A DNA stretch of 64,000 bases. Source: Candidatus Gastranaerophilales bacterium (GTDB taxonomy: Bacteria > Cyanobacteriota > Vampirovibrionia > Gastranaerophilales > Gastranaerophilaceae). Both the position numbers and the translations under genes were made by a program. Positions 8,624 to 17,616 of the stretch are shown in pieces. Below the pieces are notes generated by a model. The model was not told where the DNA came from. It saw only the letters and a list, made by a program, of their open reading frames with translations, and searched no databases. The stretch covers positions 1-64,000 of the forward strand of contig JAFTXY010000004.1 of assembly GCA_017461425.1 (NCBI GenBank), written 5' to 3'. Position 1 is the stretch's first letter; each line of letters begins with the position of its first letter.

Positions 8624-10600
8624 GTGCAGAATAAAAATAAAATTATGGTTTTTTATGGAATTTTAATTTTATTTATAATTTCCTTGTTTTTATCGGCTGA
8701 AAAATATTTAGATGTTGCAAAATATAATAAAATGAACGTTATTATTGAAACTATCCCAAAAAATAATAACGATATTTTATTGAAATTAGATGAAAATATA
8801 TATGCACCAAAATTATTTAAAAATTTATTAAATCAAGAAATAAAAACAAAAGTTGAAACAATAGATATTTTAATCAAGGAAAAATATTCTTCTAAAATAA
8901 ATAATATTATTGTTTTTAATGACACAAAAATGAATGTTTATGAGGATTTTTCTAATTTTGAAAAATCTAAAGAAAAGATTTGTGTAGAAAATAAATGCAC
9001 TAATTATGATAAATACAAATTTAATGACGAAATAAAGTTTGATAAAAATTCAAAAATAATAAATTACAATTCTAAAATTAATACCTTTTACTTGTTTGTT
9101 GTTAATTTTTTAGGTGGAAATATAGTATTTTTAAGTTCTTATATTTTGTTATTTATTTCAATAATTTATTTTATAAATAATAAGCAATATATAAATATAA
9201 AGCTCGATTATAGATTTTATGCAGTTGCCTGTTTTTTATTAGCATTCTTTTTAAGATTGAATAATATTGATTCATATGCCCCTTGGGGAGATGAATGTTA
9301 TGCGGTTTTGATTTCAAATCCAAAAATGCCATTTATAAATATATTTAATGACCCTGGAAATCCGCCGTTTTATTATTTTCTTTTAAAGATGAATTTATAT
9401 TTATCAAATATGTCTTTATTAAGTGCAAGATTCTTATCTGTTGTTTTTAATCTTTTAGCAATTGGATTTCTTTGGTATTTTGTAAGGAAAAATTTTAATA
9501 AAAAAATTGCTAATATTGCCCTTTTTTTAGCAGCTATTAATATGCCTTTAATATATTATTCTCAAGAAATTAGATGTTATAGCTTACAAGTTTTACTTAG
9601 TGTTTTAATTTTCATTCAAACATTTGAAATTTTAAAAAAAGGAAATATTAAAAATTATCTACTATATTTTATTTTTGCAATATTTGCTGTAAATACTCAT
9701 TATTATCAAATTATATTTATTGGCTTGAATTTCTTGTATATTTTCTTTTCTCTTTTAAAAGAGAAAAGAACAAAAGAGCTTGCGATATTTTGTATTGGTA
9801 ATATAGCGATTTTATTATCATTTTTGCCATATTATTTTATAACAGCGCACACAAAAGCTTTATTGAACACTAATTTCAATACTCAACTGCCACAAATTAC
9901 TTTTGATTTAATTAAAAGATGTGTTTTTATGGTGACTGGTGGATTTTTATCTTTGATTTTAACGGGATATTTTTTATATAAAAAAATAAATGACGTAAAT
10001 GAATATCAAAAAAGAATACTTTGTTATTGTATTTTTATTATTTTATTTGTTATTTTATCAGGCTTAATTTTATCTTTTGTAATTAGACCTATGTTTGTTC
10101 AGAAATATTTGTTATTTTTAATTCCTTTTTATTTAATAATTTTATCTTTTATTTTTGGAATGAATTATAAAAACAAATATATGCTTATTATAGTTATTTT
10201 ATGGTTATTTTTAGTACAAAATTATTTAAATAAAAGCATAGATAATAATAGAAAAATTTGTACAACAAGTTATAATTCTTTAAAATTATCAACTTTTTAT
10301 CAGAAAAAAACTTCAAAAAAAATAGTTCATTTACTTAGAATGTCTGATATGTCGGCTGGGAAATTTTGGATGCTATATGGACAAAATTATGAAAAAAATT
10401 CTAAGCATATTTTTATTGAAGAATTAAAAAATGGATTTGATATTGAAAGTATTTTAAAAGATAAAATAAAAGAAAATTTATCTAAAAATACAATGATTTT
10501 TACCCCCTTATTGAAAGCAAATTTAGAAAATTCTAAACAAAAAAATTATACTTGTTATTTTAATAGCTCATTAGATGTTTGTATTTGGAAAATTGAATAA
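8624..10600 (+). CDS. GT-C fold membrane glycosyltransferase (PMT/ArnT-like, GT39/83 type)
   Basis: This 658-residue protein has an N-terminal membrane anchor, a lysine-rich extracytoplasmic region (about 25-155) and then 10 or more membrane helices. The first large loop has the acidic pair of the GT-C active site (W-G-D-E near 219-222), followed by D-P-G-N-P-P-F-Y-Y, typical of lipid-phosphate-sugar dependent glycosyltransferases. It probably moves a sugar from a polyprenyl-phosphate donor to a surface lipid or protein on the periplasmic side. The N-terminal loop before the catalytic core is unusual. The start is GTG with AAAGGA seven bases upstream; an ATG 21 bases further in is the alternative. 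It is very A+T rich. Confidence 0.8.
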   Translation: MQNKNKIMVFYGILILFIISLFLSAEKYLDVAKYNKMNVIIETIPKNNNDILLKLDENIYAPKLFKNLLNQEIKTKVETIDILIKEKYSSKINNIIVFNDTKMNVYEDFSNFEKSKEKICVENKCTNYDKYKFNDEIKFDKNSKIINYNSKINTFYLFVVNFLGGNIVFLSSYILLFISIIYFINNKQYINIKLDYRFYAVACFLLAFFLRLNNIDSYAPWGDECYAVLISNPKMPFINIFNDPGNPPFYYFLLKMNLYLSNMSLLSARFLSVVFNLLAIGFLWYFVRKNFNKKIANIALFLAAINMPLIYYSQEIRCYSLQVLLSVLIFIQTFEILKKGNIKNYLLYFIFAIFAVNTHYYQIIFIGLNFLYIFFSLLKEKRTKELAIFCIGNIAILLSFLPYYFITAHTKALLNTNFNTQLPQITFDLIKRCVFMVTGGFLSLILTGYFLYKKINDVNEYQKRILCYCIFIILFVILSGLILSFVIRPMFVQKYLLFLIPFYLIILSFIFGMNYKNKYMLIIVILWLFLVQNYLNKSIDNNRKICTTSYNSLKLSTFYQKKTSKKIVHLLRMSDMSAGKFWMLYGQNYEKNSKHIFIEELKNGFDIESILKDKIKENLSKNTMIFTPLLKANLENSKQKNYTCYFNSSLDVCIWKIE

Positions 10601-10661
10601 AAAATTAAGCTGAAATTAAGAATTTATAAAGATTTTTTTTGAAAGTTGCTTTTTATTTTTG

Positions 10662-10670
10662 TGTTATAAT
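10662..10670 (+). promoter_or_regulatory. Extended -10 promoter of the pfl locus
   Basis: TGT followed by TATAAT (10665-10670) is an extended -10 element. TTGCTT about 13 nt upstream is too close for a standard -35. AAAAAGGAG lies 6-7 nt before the pflB ATG, consistent with strong translation. Confidence 0.5.
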
Positions 10671-10705
10671 TTTAATAAATTGAACTACTTAAAAAGGAGA
10701 AAATA

Positions 10706-12751
10706 ATGACTTTTAAACCTGGCAAATGGCAAACAGAAATCAATGTTCGCGATTTCATACAAAGAAACTACACTCCTTACGAGGGTGATGCAAGTTTCTT
10801 AGCTGGTCCAACAGCTTCAACAACAAAACTTTGGGAAGAATGTTGTGAATTATTTAAACAAGAAAGAGAAAAAGGTGGAGTTTTAGATATGGATACACGT
10901 GTTGTATCTACTATTACTTCTCATGGCGCAGGTTATATAGATAAAGATTTAGAAACTATCGTTGGTTTGCAAACAGATGCACCTCTAAAACGTTCTATGC
11001 AACCATTTGGCGGTATTAGAATGGCTGAAACTTCTTGCAAATCATATGGTTACGAAGTTGACCCTGAAGTTTCTGAAATTTTCACAAAATACAGAAAAAC
11101 GCACAACCAAGGTGTTTTCGATGTCTATACTCCAGAAATGAAAGCAGCAAGACACTCTGCTATTATCACAGGTCTTCCTGATGCTTATGGTCGTGGACGT
11201 ATTATTGGTGACTACAGAAGAATTGCTTTATACGGTATCGATAGATTAATTGAAGATAAAAAAGCTCAATTTGCTTCTTTAGAAGGTGAAATGACAGCTG
11301 AAAGAATTCAATTAAGAGAAGAAATTTCTGAACAAATCAAAGCATTAAATGAAATGGCTCAATTAGGTGAAACTTATGGATTTGATATCAGAAAACCTGC
11401 TCAGAATACAAAAGAAGCTATCCAATGGTTATATTTTGGTTATTTGTCAGCAGTAAAAGAACAAAATGGCGCTGCTATGTCAATTGGTAGAACTTCTACT
11501 TTCTTAGATATTTATATTGAAAGAGATTTAGCAAATGGAACATTTACTGAAGAACAAATTCAAGAAATGATAGACCATTTCATTATGAAATTAAGACTTG
11601 TTAGATTTGCAAGAACTCCAGAATATAATTCATTATTCACAGGAGATCCTACTTGGGTTACTGAATCAATTGGCGGTATGGGTATTGATGGCCGTTCAAT
11701 GGTTACTAAAAACTCATTCAGATACCTTCATACATTAGAAAATCTTGGAGCTGCCCCAGAACCAAACTTAACAGTTCTTTGGTCAAAAAGATTACCAAAG
11801 GCATTCAAAGAATATTGTGCGCATATCTCAATCAAAACTTCATCAATTCAATATGAAAATGATGATATGATGAGAGTTACACACGGTGATGATTATGCTA
11901 TTGCATGTTGCGTTTCTTCAATGGTTGTTGGTAAAGAAATGCAATTCTTTGGAGCTCGTGCTAACTTAGCTAAATGTTTATTATACGCAATCAATGGCGG
12001 TGTAGATGAAAGATTAAAAGAACAAGTTGGTCCAAAATATGCTCCAATCACTTCCGAATATCTTGATTATGATGAAGTTATGGCAAGATTTGAAGGCATG
12101 ATGGAATGGCTTGCTGGTTTATATGTAAATACATTAAACTGCATTCACTACATGCACGATAAATATTGCTATGAAAGATCTCAAATGGCATTACATGATA
12201 GAGATGTAAAACGTTACTTCGCAACAGGTATTGCTGGTCTTTCAGTTGTTGCAGATTCTTTATCTGCAATTAAATATGCAAAAGTTAAAACTATTAGAGA
12301 TGAAGATGGAATTGTTGTAGATTACGCAACAGAAGGTGAATTCCCTAAATATGGCAACAACGATGATAGAGTTGACTCAATTGCAGTTGAATTGGTTTCT
12401 AAATTTATGAATATGATTAGAAAACATCATACATATAGAAATTCAATTCCTACAATGTCAATTTTAACAATCACATCAAACGTTGTTTATGGCAAAAAGA
12501 CAGGCAACACTCCAGATGGAAGAAAAATGGGTGTTCCTCTAGCTCCTGGCGCTAATCCAATGCACGGCAGAGATACTCAAGGTGCTGTTGCATCATTAGC
12601 ATCTGTTGCAAAACTTCCATTTGATGATGCTCAAGATGGTATTTCAAATACATTCTCAATTATTCCTAATGCATTAGGTAAAGATGAAGTATTTATGGGC
12701 GATCTTGATATCCAATTGGATTGTGGATGTGCTGCTGGCACATGCTGCTAA
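10706..12751 (+). CDS. pflB: Pyruvate formate-lyase, large subunit without glycyl-radical domain
   Basis: This protein holds the catalytic barrel of formate C-acetyltransferase, which splits pyruvate to acetyl-CoA and formate. The two active-site cysteines are present (C401-C402 in A-C-C-V-S-S-M), as are the surrounding [10 protein letters not shown] and A-I-N-G-G-V-D-E segments. It has 681 residues against about 760 in E. coli. Similarity stops shortly after [11 protein letters not shown], just where the glycyl-radical domain should begin, and is replaced by a short tail ending C-G-C-A-A-G-T-C-C (673-681). The missing domain is encoded by the next gene, 39 nt downstream, with its own ribosome binding site. 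The pair should therefore form a split enzyme, activated by PflA encoded at 14477. Confidence 0.93.
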   Translation: MTFKPGKWQTEINVRDFIQRNYTPYEGDASFLAGPTASTTKLWEECCELFKQEREKGGVLDMDTRVVSTITSHGAGYIDKDLETIVGLQTDAPLKRSMQPFGGIRMAETSCKSYGYEVDPEVSEIFTKYRKTHNQGVFDVYTPEMKAARHSAIITGLPDAYGRGRIIGDYRRIALYGIDRLIEDKKAQFASLEGEMTAERIQLREEISEQIKALNEMAQLGETYGFDIRKPAQNTKEAIQWLYFGYLSAVKEQNGAAMSIGRTSTFLDIYIERDLANGTFTEEQIQEMIDHFIMKLRLVRFARTPEYNSLFTGDPTWVTESIGGMGIDGRSMVTKNSFRYLHTLENLGAAPEPNLTVLWSKRLPKAFKEYCAHISIKTSSIQYENDDMMRVTHGDDYAIACCVSSMVVGKEMQFFGARANLAKCLLYAINGGVDERLKEQVGPKYAPITSEYLDYDEVMARFEGMMEWLAGLYVNTLNCIHYMHDKYCYERSQMALHDRDVKRYFATGIAGLSVVADSLSAIKYAKVKTIRDEDGIVVDYATEGEFPKYGNNDDRVDSIAVELVSKFMNMIRKHHTYRNSIPTMSILTITSNVVYGKKTGNTPDGRKMGVPLAPGANPMHGRDTQGAVASLASVAKLPFDDAQDGISNTFSIIPNALGKDEVFMGDLDIQLDCGCAAGTCC

Positions 12752-12790
12752 GAATAACATATTAATAGAAAACAAATAAAGGAAAATAAA

Positions 12791-13033
12791 ATGGCTACAC
12801 AACAAGAAGAAAACCTAATTAACTTATTAGATGGCTATGTTGAAAAAGGCGGACATCATTTAAATGTTAATGTATTCAATAGAGAAACATTAATCGATGC
12901 TCAAGCTCATCCTGAAAAATATCCTCAACTTACAGTTAGAGTATCAGGATACGCAGTTAATTTTATTAAATTAACAAAAGAACAACAAGATGATGTTATC
13001 TCAAGAACATTCCATTCTCAAATCGGTTGTTAA
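12791..13033 (+). CDS. grcA: Stand-alone glycyl-radical domain of pyruvate formate-lyase (GrcA/YfiD-like)
   Basis: This 80-residue protein matches the C-terminal domain of PflB. It has G-H-H-L-N-V-N-V (21-28), the P-E-K-Y-P-Q-L-T segment (41-48) and the radical motif R-V-S-G-Y-A-V with the radical glycine at Gly53. In E. coli, GrcA (YfiD) is a spare domain that repairs oxygen-cleaved PflB. Here the neighbouring pflB lacks this domain, so the small protein must be an essential subunit. AAAGGA sits 7 nt before the ATG, and a strong terminator follows the stop. It may also act as a quickly replaceable part after oxygen damage (inference). Confidence 0.93.
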   Translation: MATQQEENLINLLDGYVEKGGHHLNVNVFNRETLIDAQAHPEKYPQLTVRVSGYAVNFIKLTKEQQDDVISRTFHSQIGC

Positions 13034-13050
13034 TTAGTTAAATAAATACA

Positions 13051-13078
13051 AAAACAGGCATCAATTGATGCCTGTTTT
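13051..13078. terminator. Bidirectional intrinsic terminator of the pfl locus
   Basis: A perfect 28-base palindrome (AAAACAGGCATC, AATT loop, GATGCCTGTTTT), ending in TTTTTT, lies between pfl and the convergent gene on the minus strand. Confidence 0.9.
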
Positions 13079-13094
13079 TTGGTTTTGTGTGATG

Positions 13095-14312
13095 TTATGC
13101 GAAAGTTTTGAATGTTTTTTCAATATTGTCATCAATAACTTTTGTTACTGCGTCCATTTCTGTTTTAATTGCGCTTTGTTCTGTGTCTAATTGTTCTAGT
13201 CTTAATTCAAGTTTTTGGTCTTGTCTTTGAACAATTTCCGTTTGAGCATTGATTTCAGAAATAGTTTGGTCATACAATGCTTTTTGATATTCGTAATCAT
13301 TAAATGCATCTTCATAAGCTTCTTTGTCTTGAACTTGTGTCATTGTGATTGTGAAAGTTTCGCCACTTAATTCGGATGGATATTCTTCATTTTCTGCTAT
13401 TGTAATTGATGAAAAACGACCATTGTCGGATTGTTCCATTGTTGCAAGAACATTTACACTTTGTTCTTTGTAATAAGTATCTACACCATATGTGTATATA
13501 TTGTTTTCTTTGTCTTCTTGAGGACCAGCTAGTAGTGCATCAAATGTTTTTTGTGTTATAAAGTGATAATCCCCTTTGACATCTTGATAGAAGTGTGAAA
13601 AACTTGCATTTTCTCCTTCTTCTTTTTGTAGTTCTGCTAGGGCATTATAATAACCTGGAATTGTATCTAGTATAGTTTTTTCAGGAAGTTCGTAAATTTG
13701 ATTTTCACCAATTGAAAATTTGCCATCTTTGTTATATGGGCTGTTGTTGTATTCATCATATGTTAGATTTGTGTACGATGTTTCATTTTGTGAAATTGGT
13801 ATAGTGTATACTTTGTGTGTTGAAGATGATGGAGTTGTATCATCATCTGCAGATGGTGTAGTTGTTTCTTCATCTGCAGGCGGAGTGCTTGTATCATCAT
13901 CTGTAGGTGTTGTTGTTTCGTCTGTGGTTGTTGTAGTCACGTGTGAAACGTTTTCGTATTTTACTGCTCCAAGAATAAATTCATCAACATCCGGACGAAT
14001 TGTTTCTATATTGTTAGTTAATGTAACCATATATTGGTTTTCAACACCATTGTGAGTTTTGCTTAGATTGCTGATTGTATAATCATCTTCTAGATATGAT
14101 TCATTTGAGCCATCTAAAGTATATACGGTTTTATAATAATCACTTTGAGACGGAGGAACAGGAACATCCAAATTCATCATTTGGCTGTATAGGTTAGAGC
14201 TTTCGTTTGCTAAAGCTGTTCTTTGTTGGTTTACTTGTTGACCTTGGTATTCAACGTTGCTTTTTCTGGCGGTTAAACCTAGAAACCTCGCCTGAGATGC
14301 TGCCATACCCAT
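13095..14312 (-). CDS. Coiled-coil protein with acidic Thr/Asp/Pro-rich linker, unknown function
   Basis: About 405 residues. The N-terminus (M-A-A-S-Q-A-R-F-L-G-L-T-A-R) begins a helical region of about 50 residues rich in Q and N. A low-complexity linker near residues 125-165 consists of repeated T-T-T, D-D-D and S-T-P-P-A-D units. The last 75 residues are again a long predicted coiled coil ending I-E-K-T-F-K-T-F-A. There is no Sec signal or membrane segment. The helical ends around a variable middle resemble axial or hook-type filament proteins in layout only; I have no family match. GGAGG lies 11 nt before the ATG at 14312; an ATG at 14330 is an alternative start without a ribosome binding site. 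Confidence 0.7.
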   Translation of the reverse strand: MGMAASQARFLGLTARKSNVEYQGQQVNQQRTALANESSNLYSQMMNLDVPVPPSQSDYYKTVYTLDGSNESYLEDDYTISNLSKTHNGVENQYMVTLTNNIETIRPDVDEFILGAVKYENVSHVTTTTTDETTTPTDDDTSTPPADEETTTPSADDDTTPSSSTHKVYTIPISQNETSYTNLTYDEYNNSPYNKDGKFSIGENQIYELPEKTILDTIPGYYNALAELQKEEGENASFSHFYQDVKGDYHFITQKTFDALLAGPQEDKENNIYTYGVDTYYKEQSVNVLATMEQSDNGRFSSITIAENEEYPSELSGETFTITMTQVQDKEAYEDAFNDYEYQKALYDQTISEINAQTEIVQRQDQKLELRLEQLDTEQSAIKTEMDAVTKVIDDNIEKTFKTFA

Positions 14313-14476
14313 AACTGTCATTGCCTCCATTGTTTTTGTTATATCAATGTATACGGTAGTTATTTAAGGATTCTTTAGTATATATAAAGTATTTTTTACA
14401 AAAGTTAACATTTTTTATATATAATTTAAAATAATAAGTTCATGAATTTTATTGCTTTGATGCAAAAGGAAAAATA

Positions 14477-15247
14477 ATGCCACAAACACTAGGAAATATA
14501 CATTCTATTGAAACTTGCGGAACGGTTGATGGTCCTGGAATTCGCTTTGTTGTTTTTATGCAAGGCTGTCCAATGAGATGTTTATATTGTCATAATCCCG
14601 ATAGTTGGGATTTTAATGTAAACAAAAAAATGTCTGTTGAAGAAATTTTAACAAAATATGAGGGTGTAAAAGAATTTTTAAAAAATGGTGGCTTGACTGT
14701 TACTGGTGGCGAGCCAATGGCGCAAATTGAATTTGTGACAGAGTTATTTAGACAGGCTAAAGAAAAAAATATCCATACCGCTCTTGATACTTCTGGAATA
14801 TTTTTTTCTAAAACAAATACCCAAAAAGTTGACAAACTATTAGAATATACAGATTTAGTTATGTTGGATATTAAACATATTGATGCTACTGAACATAATA
14901 AACTTACAGGACATTCTAATGTTGCAATTCTTGATTTTGCAAAATATTTATCTGAAAAGAAGATTCCTGTTTGGATTAGACATGTTGTTGTGCCAACTAT
15001 TACATTAAATAAAACTTATTTGTCAAAATTAGGTGAATTTTTAGCAACATTAGATAATATCCAAGCGCTTGATGTTTTACCATATCATGATATGGCTGTA
15101 GCAAAATATGAAAATTTGCAAAAACCATATCCCTTAAAGGGAGTTCCACCAACCACAAAAGAACAAGCGCTTGATGCAAGAACAATAATACTTGAATCAA
15201 TGAAGAAATCAAAATTAGAAAATATGGAACAAAAAAGCGAGTCATAG
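14477..15247 (+). CDS. pflA: Pyruvate formate-lyase activating enzyme (radical SAM)
   Basis: It uses S-adenosylmethionine and a [4Fe-4S] cluster to make the glycyl radical on the PFL glycyl domain. The cluster motif is C31-x3-C35-x2-C38 in G-C-P-M-R-C-L-Y-C-H. The SAM-binding G-G-E-P segment follows near residue 78, and H-V-V-V-P-T is near 175. The 256-residue length is typical. AAAAGGA precedes the ATG by 6 nt. It lies 1.4 kb downstream of the split pfl genes, separated by an unrelated gene on the other strand. A perfect hairpin terminator overlaps the stop codon. Confidence 0.95.
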   Translation: MPQTLGNIHSIETCGTVDGPGIRFVVFMQGCPMRCLYCHNPDSWDFNVNKKMSVEEILTKYEGVKEFLKNGGLTVTGGEPMAQIEFVTELFRQAKEKNIHTALDTSGIFFSKTNTQKVDKLLEYTDLVMLDIKHIDATEHNKLTGHSNVAILDFAKYLSEKKIPVWIRHVVVPTITLNKTYLSKLGEFLATLDNIQALDVLPYHDMAVAKYENLQKPYPLKGVPPTTKEQALDARTIILESMKKSKLENMEQKSES

Positions 15248-15259
15248 ACTCGCTTTTTT
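15231..15259 (+). terminator. Intrinsic terminator of pflA
   Basis: A 13-bp perfect stem (AAAAAAGCGAGTC with GACTCGCTTTTTT) has a 3-nt ATA loop, followed by ATA. The pflA stop codon lies inside the hairpin. Confidence 0.9.
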
Positions 15260-15272
15260 ATAGTCCAATTAC

Positions 15273-15462
15273 AAAGAAAGCCGAAACTCAACATTTCGAC
15301 TTTCTTTTTCATATCCTTTTGCCTTTCGCCTATTGCTCCTGTGAAATCGAAGATTTCTACGTCGCCTTTGTAGTGCTATCGTCAAAGCTCATCGCTTCGC
15401 CGATTTAGCACCGGCTTCGCCTTTTCGCCAAGTGCAGTTGCACTAGGCTCATTTGACTCAGG
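15273..15462 (-). repeat. GC-rich element joined to the rubrerythrin stop codon, with terminator hairpin
   Basis: This stretch without a gene is far richer in G+C than its surroundings. Read on the minus strand it starts directly after the rbr TAA with CCTGAGTCAAATGAG and contains several inner inverted repeats, for example GTGCTA near 15380 with TAGCAC near 15408. It ends in an imperfect hairpin (15273-15308; AAAGAAAG with CTTTCTTT) able to terminate rbr transcription. The same opening (CCCGAGCCAAGTGAG) follows the rpsO stop codon at 55884. It is probably a member of a dispersed, non-coding repeat family. Confidence 0.6.
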
Positions 15463-15999
15463 TTATTTAAAATATCTGTTTAATAAACCTTTGAATGCTG
15501 CGCCGTGACGAGCTTCATCTTTTGCCATTTCATGAACTGTATCATGGATTGCATCGTAACCTAATTGTTTTGCTCTAACAGCGATATCTAATTTAGCAGC
15601 ACAAGCGCCAGTTTCTGCATCAACTCTTGCTTGTAGGTTTTCTTTAGTTGAAGCTGAAACAACTTCGCCTAGTAATTCCGCAAATTTTGCAGCGTGTTCT
15701 GCTTCTTCAAAAGCTATTCTTTTGTATGCTTCTGCAACTTCAGGATAACCCTCTCTATCAGCTACTCTTGACATTGCAAGATACATGCCAACTTCTGTAC
15801 ATTCACCCATAAAGTGGTCTTTTAAACCTTTTGTAACTTCAGCATCATCAACAACGCCGTCGCCAACATTATGCACGCAAGCAAATCCTGCTTCTTCATT
15901 CATTTCGTTAAATTTTGTAGCTTTACATAAAGGACATACTTCTGGTTTTGATTCTTGTTCAACTGTCCAACCGCATACTGCGCATACCCATTTAGCCAT
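15463..15999 (-). CDS. rbr: Reverse-type rubrerythrin (N-terminal rubredoxin, C-terminal ferritin-like)
   Basis: It reduces hydrogen peroxide in the cytosol of anaerobes. The rubredoxin iron site comes first (C6-x2-C9 and C22-x2-C25), and the four-helix di-iron domain follows (about 45-178), with the acidic and histidine ligands in E-E-A-E-H and D-E-A-R-H-G. This domain order is opposite to classical rubrerythrin. At 178 residues it is complete. It starts 14 nt after the isocitrate dehydrogenase stop, with AAAGGAG ahead of its ATG, so the three minus-strand genes 17523-15463 look co-transcribed. It would protect the oxygen-sensitive PFL and aconitase-type enzymes encoded nearby. Confidence 0.92.
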   Translation of the reverse strand: MAKWVCAVCGWTVEQESKPEVCPLCKATKFNEMNEEAGFACVHNVGDGVVDDAEVTKGLKDHFMGECTEVGMYLAMSRVADREGYPEVAEAYKRIAFEEAEHAAKFAELLGEVVSASTKENLQARVDAETGACAAKLDIAVRAKQLGYDAIHDTVHEMAKDEARHGAAFKGLLNRYFK

Positions 16000-16013
16000 T
16001 TTCTTTCTCCTTT

Positions 16014-17033
16014 TTATTGTATAGACAATTTTTTAATAATTTCTTTTGTAAATTCTTCTGTTGTTGAATTACCTTTTAAATCTTTAGTTAAAGTTTTTCC
16101 TTCTTTTAAGACTTCAAATAATGCTTTTTCGATATTTTTAGCAGCTTCAATTTCGCCAATATAGTTTAGCATCATACAAGCACTTCTTAACAAACCTGTT
16201 GGATTTGCTATTCCTTGCCCTGCGATATCTGGAGCAGAACCGTGTACTGCTTCAAAAATAGCGCAATCTTTTCCGATATTAGCGCTTTGTGCTACACCCA
16301 ATCCGCCAATTAAACCAGCACATAAATCTGAAACTATATCTCCATATAGATTTGGCATAACTAAAACATCAAATTGACTTGGGTTTTGTACTAATTGCAT
16401 ACATAAATTATCAACTAAGATTTCTCTAGTAGAAATATTTGGATAGTTTTTAGATATTTCTCTAAAGGTATTTAAAAACATTCCATCTGCAAGTTTTGAT
16501 ATATTTGCTTTAGTTACAACGCCAACTTCTTTTCTATTGTTTTTAATTGCATATTCAAAGGCAAATTCGCAAATTCTTTTGCAGCCTTTTTTTGTAATTA
16601 ATTTAACACCATGGATTGTTTCTTCATCAATTTTATTTTCAATCCCTGCGTATATATCTTCAGTGTTTTCTCTGATTATTACTAAATCAACATCTTGAAA
16701 TGGGGTTTGAATTGCTGGCAAATTTTTGCTCGGTCTAACATTTGCATACAAATCAAAATGACGACGAAGAGCAACGTTAACAGACTTAAACCCTGTTCCT
16801 ATTGGAGTTGTGATTGGTGCTTTTAAGCAAACTTTATTTTTTTCAATAGATGTTATTGTTTCATTTGGAATTGTATCTTGATATATTTTATAAGCACGAG
16901 CGCCTGCTAATTGTTTATCCCAATTGATTTTTACTCCTGCTACATCAATTATATCAATAACTGCTTGTGTAATTTCCGGACCTATACCATCCCCATCAAT
17001 TAAAGTTATATTATACAAGTTTAAAATCTCCAT
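16014..17033 (-). CDS. NAD-dependent isocitrate dehydrogenase family protein
   Basis: This 339-residue member of the isocitrate/isopropylmalate dehydrogenase family probably converts isocitrate to 2-oxoglutarate. The opening G-D-G-I-G-P-E-I, the [11 protein letters not shown] segment, [19 protein letters not shown] and the G-S-A-P-D-I-A-G cofactor loop match the NAD-IDH branch better than LeuB. Homoisocitrate dehydrogenase cannot be excluded. The start is ambiguous: the ATG at 17033 overlaps the previous gene by 23 nt and has no Shine-Dalgarno, whereas a TTG at 17018 is preceded by GGAG at 9 nt and overlaps by 8 nt. The partner aconitase small subunit is encoded just upstream. Confidence 0.88.
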   Translation of the reverse strand: MEILNLYNITLIDGDGIGPEITQAVIDIIDVAGVKINWDKQLAGARAYKIYQDTIPNETITSIEKNKVCLKAPITTPIGTGFKSVNVALRRHFDLYANVRPSKNLPAIQTPFQDVDLVIIRENTEDIYAGIENKIDEETIHGVKLITKKGCKRICEFAFEYAIKNNRKEVGVVTKANISKLADGMFLNTFREISKNYPNISTREILVDNLCMQLVQNPSQFDVLVMPNLYGDIVSDLCAGLIGGLGVAQSANIGKDCAIFEAVHGSAPDIAGQGIANPTGLLRSACMMLNYIGEIEAAKNIEKALFEVLKEGKTLTKDLKGNSTTEEFTKEIIKKLSIQ

Positions 17034-17523
17034 TTTTATTTAAATGCTCTACTAAACCACCATCATTTAATAATTTAATCATAACGTCTGGTAATGGCGT
17101 GATTTTTAGTTCGATATTTTTAGTAATGTCTTTTAAAATGCCATTTTTGATGTCTAATTCTAGTTTGTCACCTGCATCAATTTTATCAGTGTCACATTCA
17201 ATTGCCAAAAGACCAATATTGATGGCATTTCTGTAAAAAATTCTAGCGAATGATTTGGCGATAACAGCACCGACCCCAGCAATTTTAATGATTTGAGGAG
17301 CGTGTTCTCGGCTTGAACCTAAACCAAAGTTATTGCCTGCTACAACAAAGTCTCCTTTTTGAACTTGGCTTGCAAAATCAGGGTCTGCGTCTTCTAAAAC
17401 ATGTTTAGAAAATTCCACTAAATCATTTCTTAAGTGAAATAATCTGCCTGGAGCAATATGATCTGTCGAAATGTTATCTCCGAATTTAAATGCTTTTCCT
17501 GTTTTTATAAAATCTTGTGTCAT
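17011..17523 (-). CDS. Aconitase/isopropylmalate-dehydratase-type small subunit (swivel domain)
   Basis: The 170-residue swivel domain carries the N-I-S-T-D-H-I motif near 20 and G-L-G-S-S-R-E-H-A-P near 70, the substrate-binding loop of LeuD/AcnB-type dehydratases. It needs a separate large iron-sulphur subunit (LeuC-like), which is not in the window. Because it is followed by an isocitrate dehydrogenase, citrate-to-isocitrate conversion is the most likely reaction. LeuD or homoaconitase small subunit is the alternative. I choose the ATG at 17523 because GGGAG lies 5 nt before it; an in-frame ATG 12 nt upstream lacks this. Confidence 0.88.
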   Translation of the reverse strand: MTQDFIKTGKAFKFGDNISTDHIAPGRLFHLRNDLVEFSKHVLEDADPDFASQVQKGDFVVAGNNFGLGSSREHAPQIIKIAGVGAVIAKSFARIFYRNAINIGLLAIECDTDKIDAGDKLELDIKNGILKDITKNIELKITPLPDVMIKLLNDGGLVEHLNKNGDFKLV

Positions 17524-17580
17524 AATTACTCCCATTTATACTTATTGTTAAATTATATACTAAATTTTTTTTCTTGAAAA

Positions 17581-17616
17581 TTGTTATTACAACAAAATTA
17601 TTATATAATTATCTTA
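17581..17616 (+). promoter_or_regulatory. Predicted leaderless promoter of tyrA
   Basis: TTGTTA (17581-17586), a 17-nt spacer and TATAAT (17604-17609) form a good sigma-70 promoter. The tyrA ATG starts 6 nt after the -10 box, with no ribosome binding site. Confidence 0.6.

Noticed and set aside
12740-12800. Frameshift or nonsense mutation splitting pflB
   Set aside because: The large protein ends in a new Cys-rich tail instead of PFL-like sequence, and the small gene has its own AAAGGA and ATG. No single base change would rejoin the frames cleanly, so true gene fission is more likely.
13720-14055. 111-residue plus-strand ORF rich in Val and Ser
   Set aside because: It is the antisense image of the Thr/Asp/Pro-rich linker of the minus-strand gene and has no ribosome binding site.
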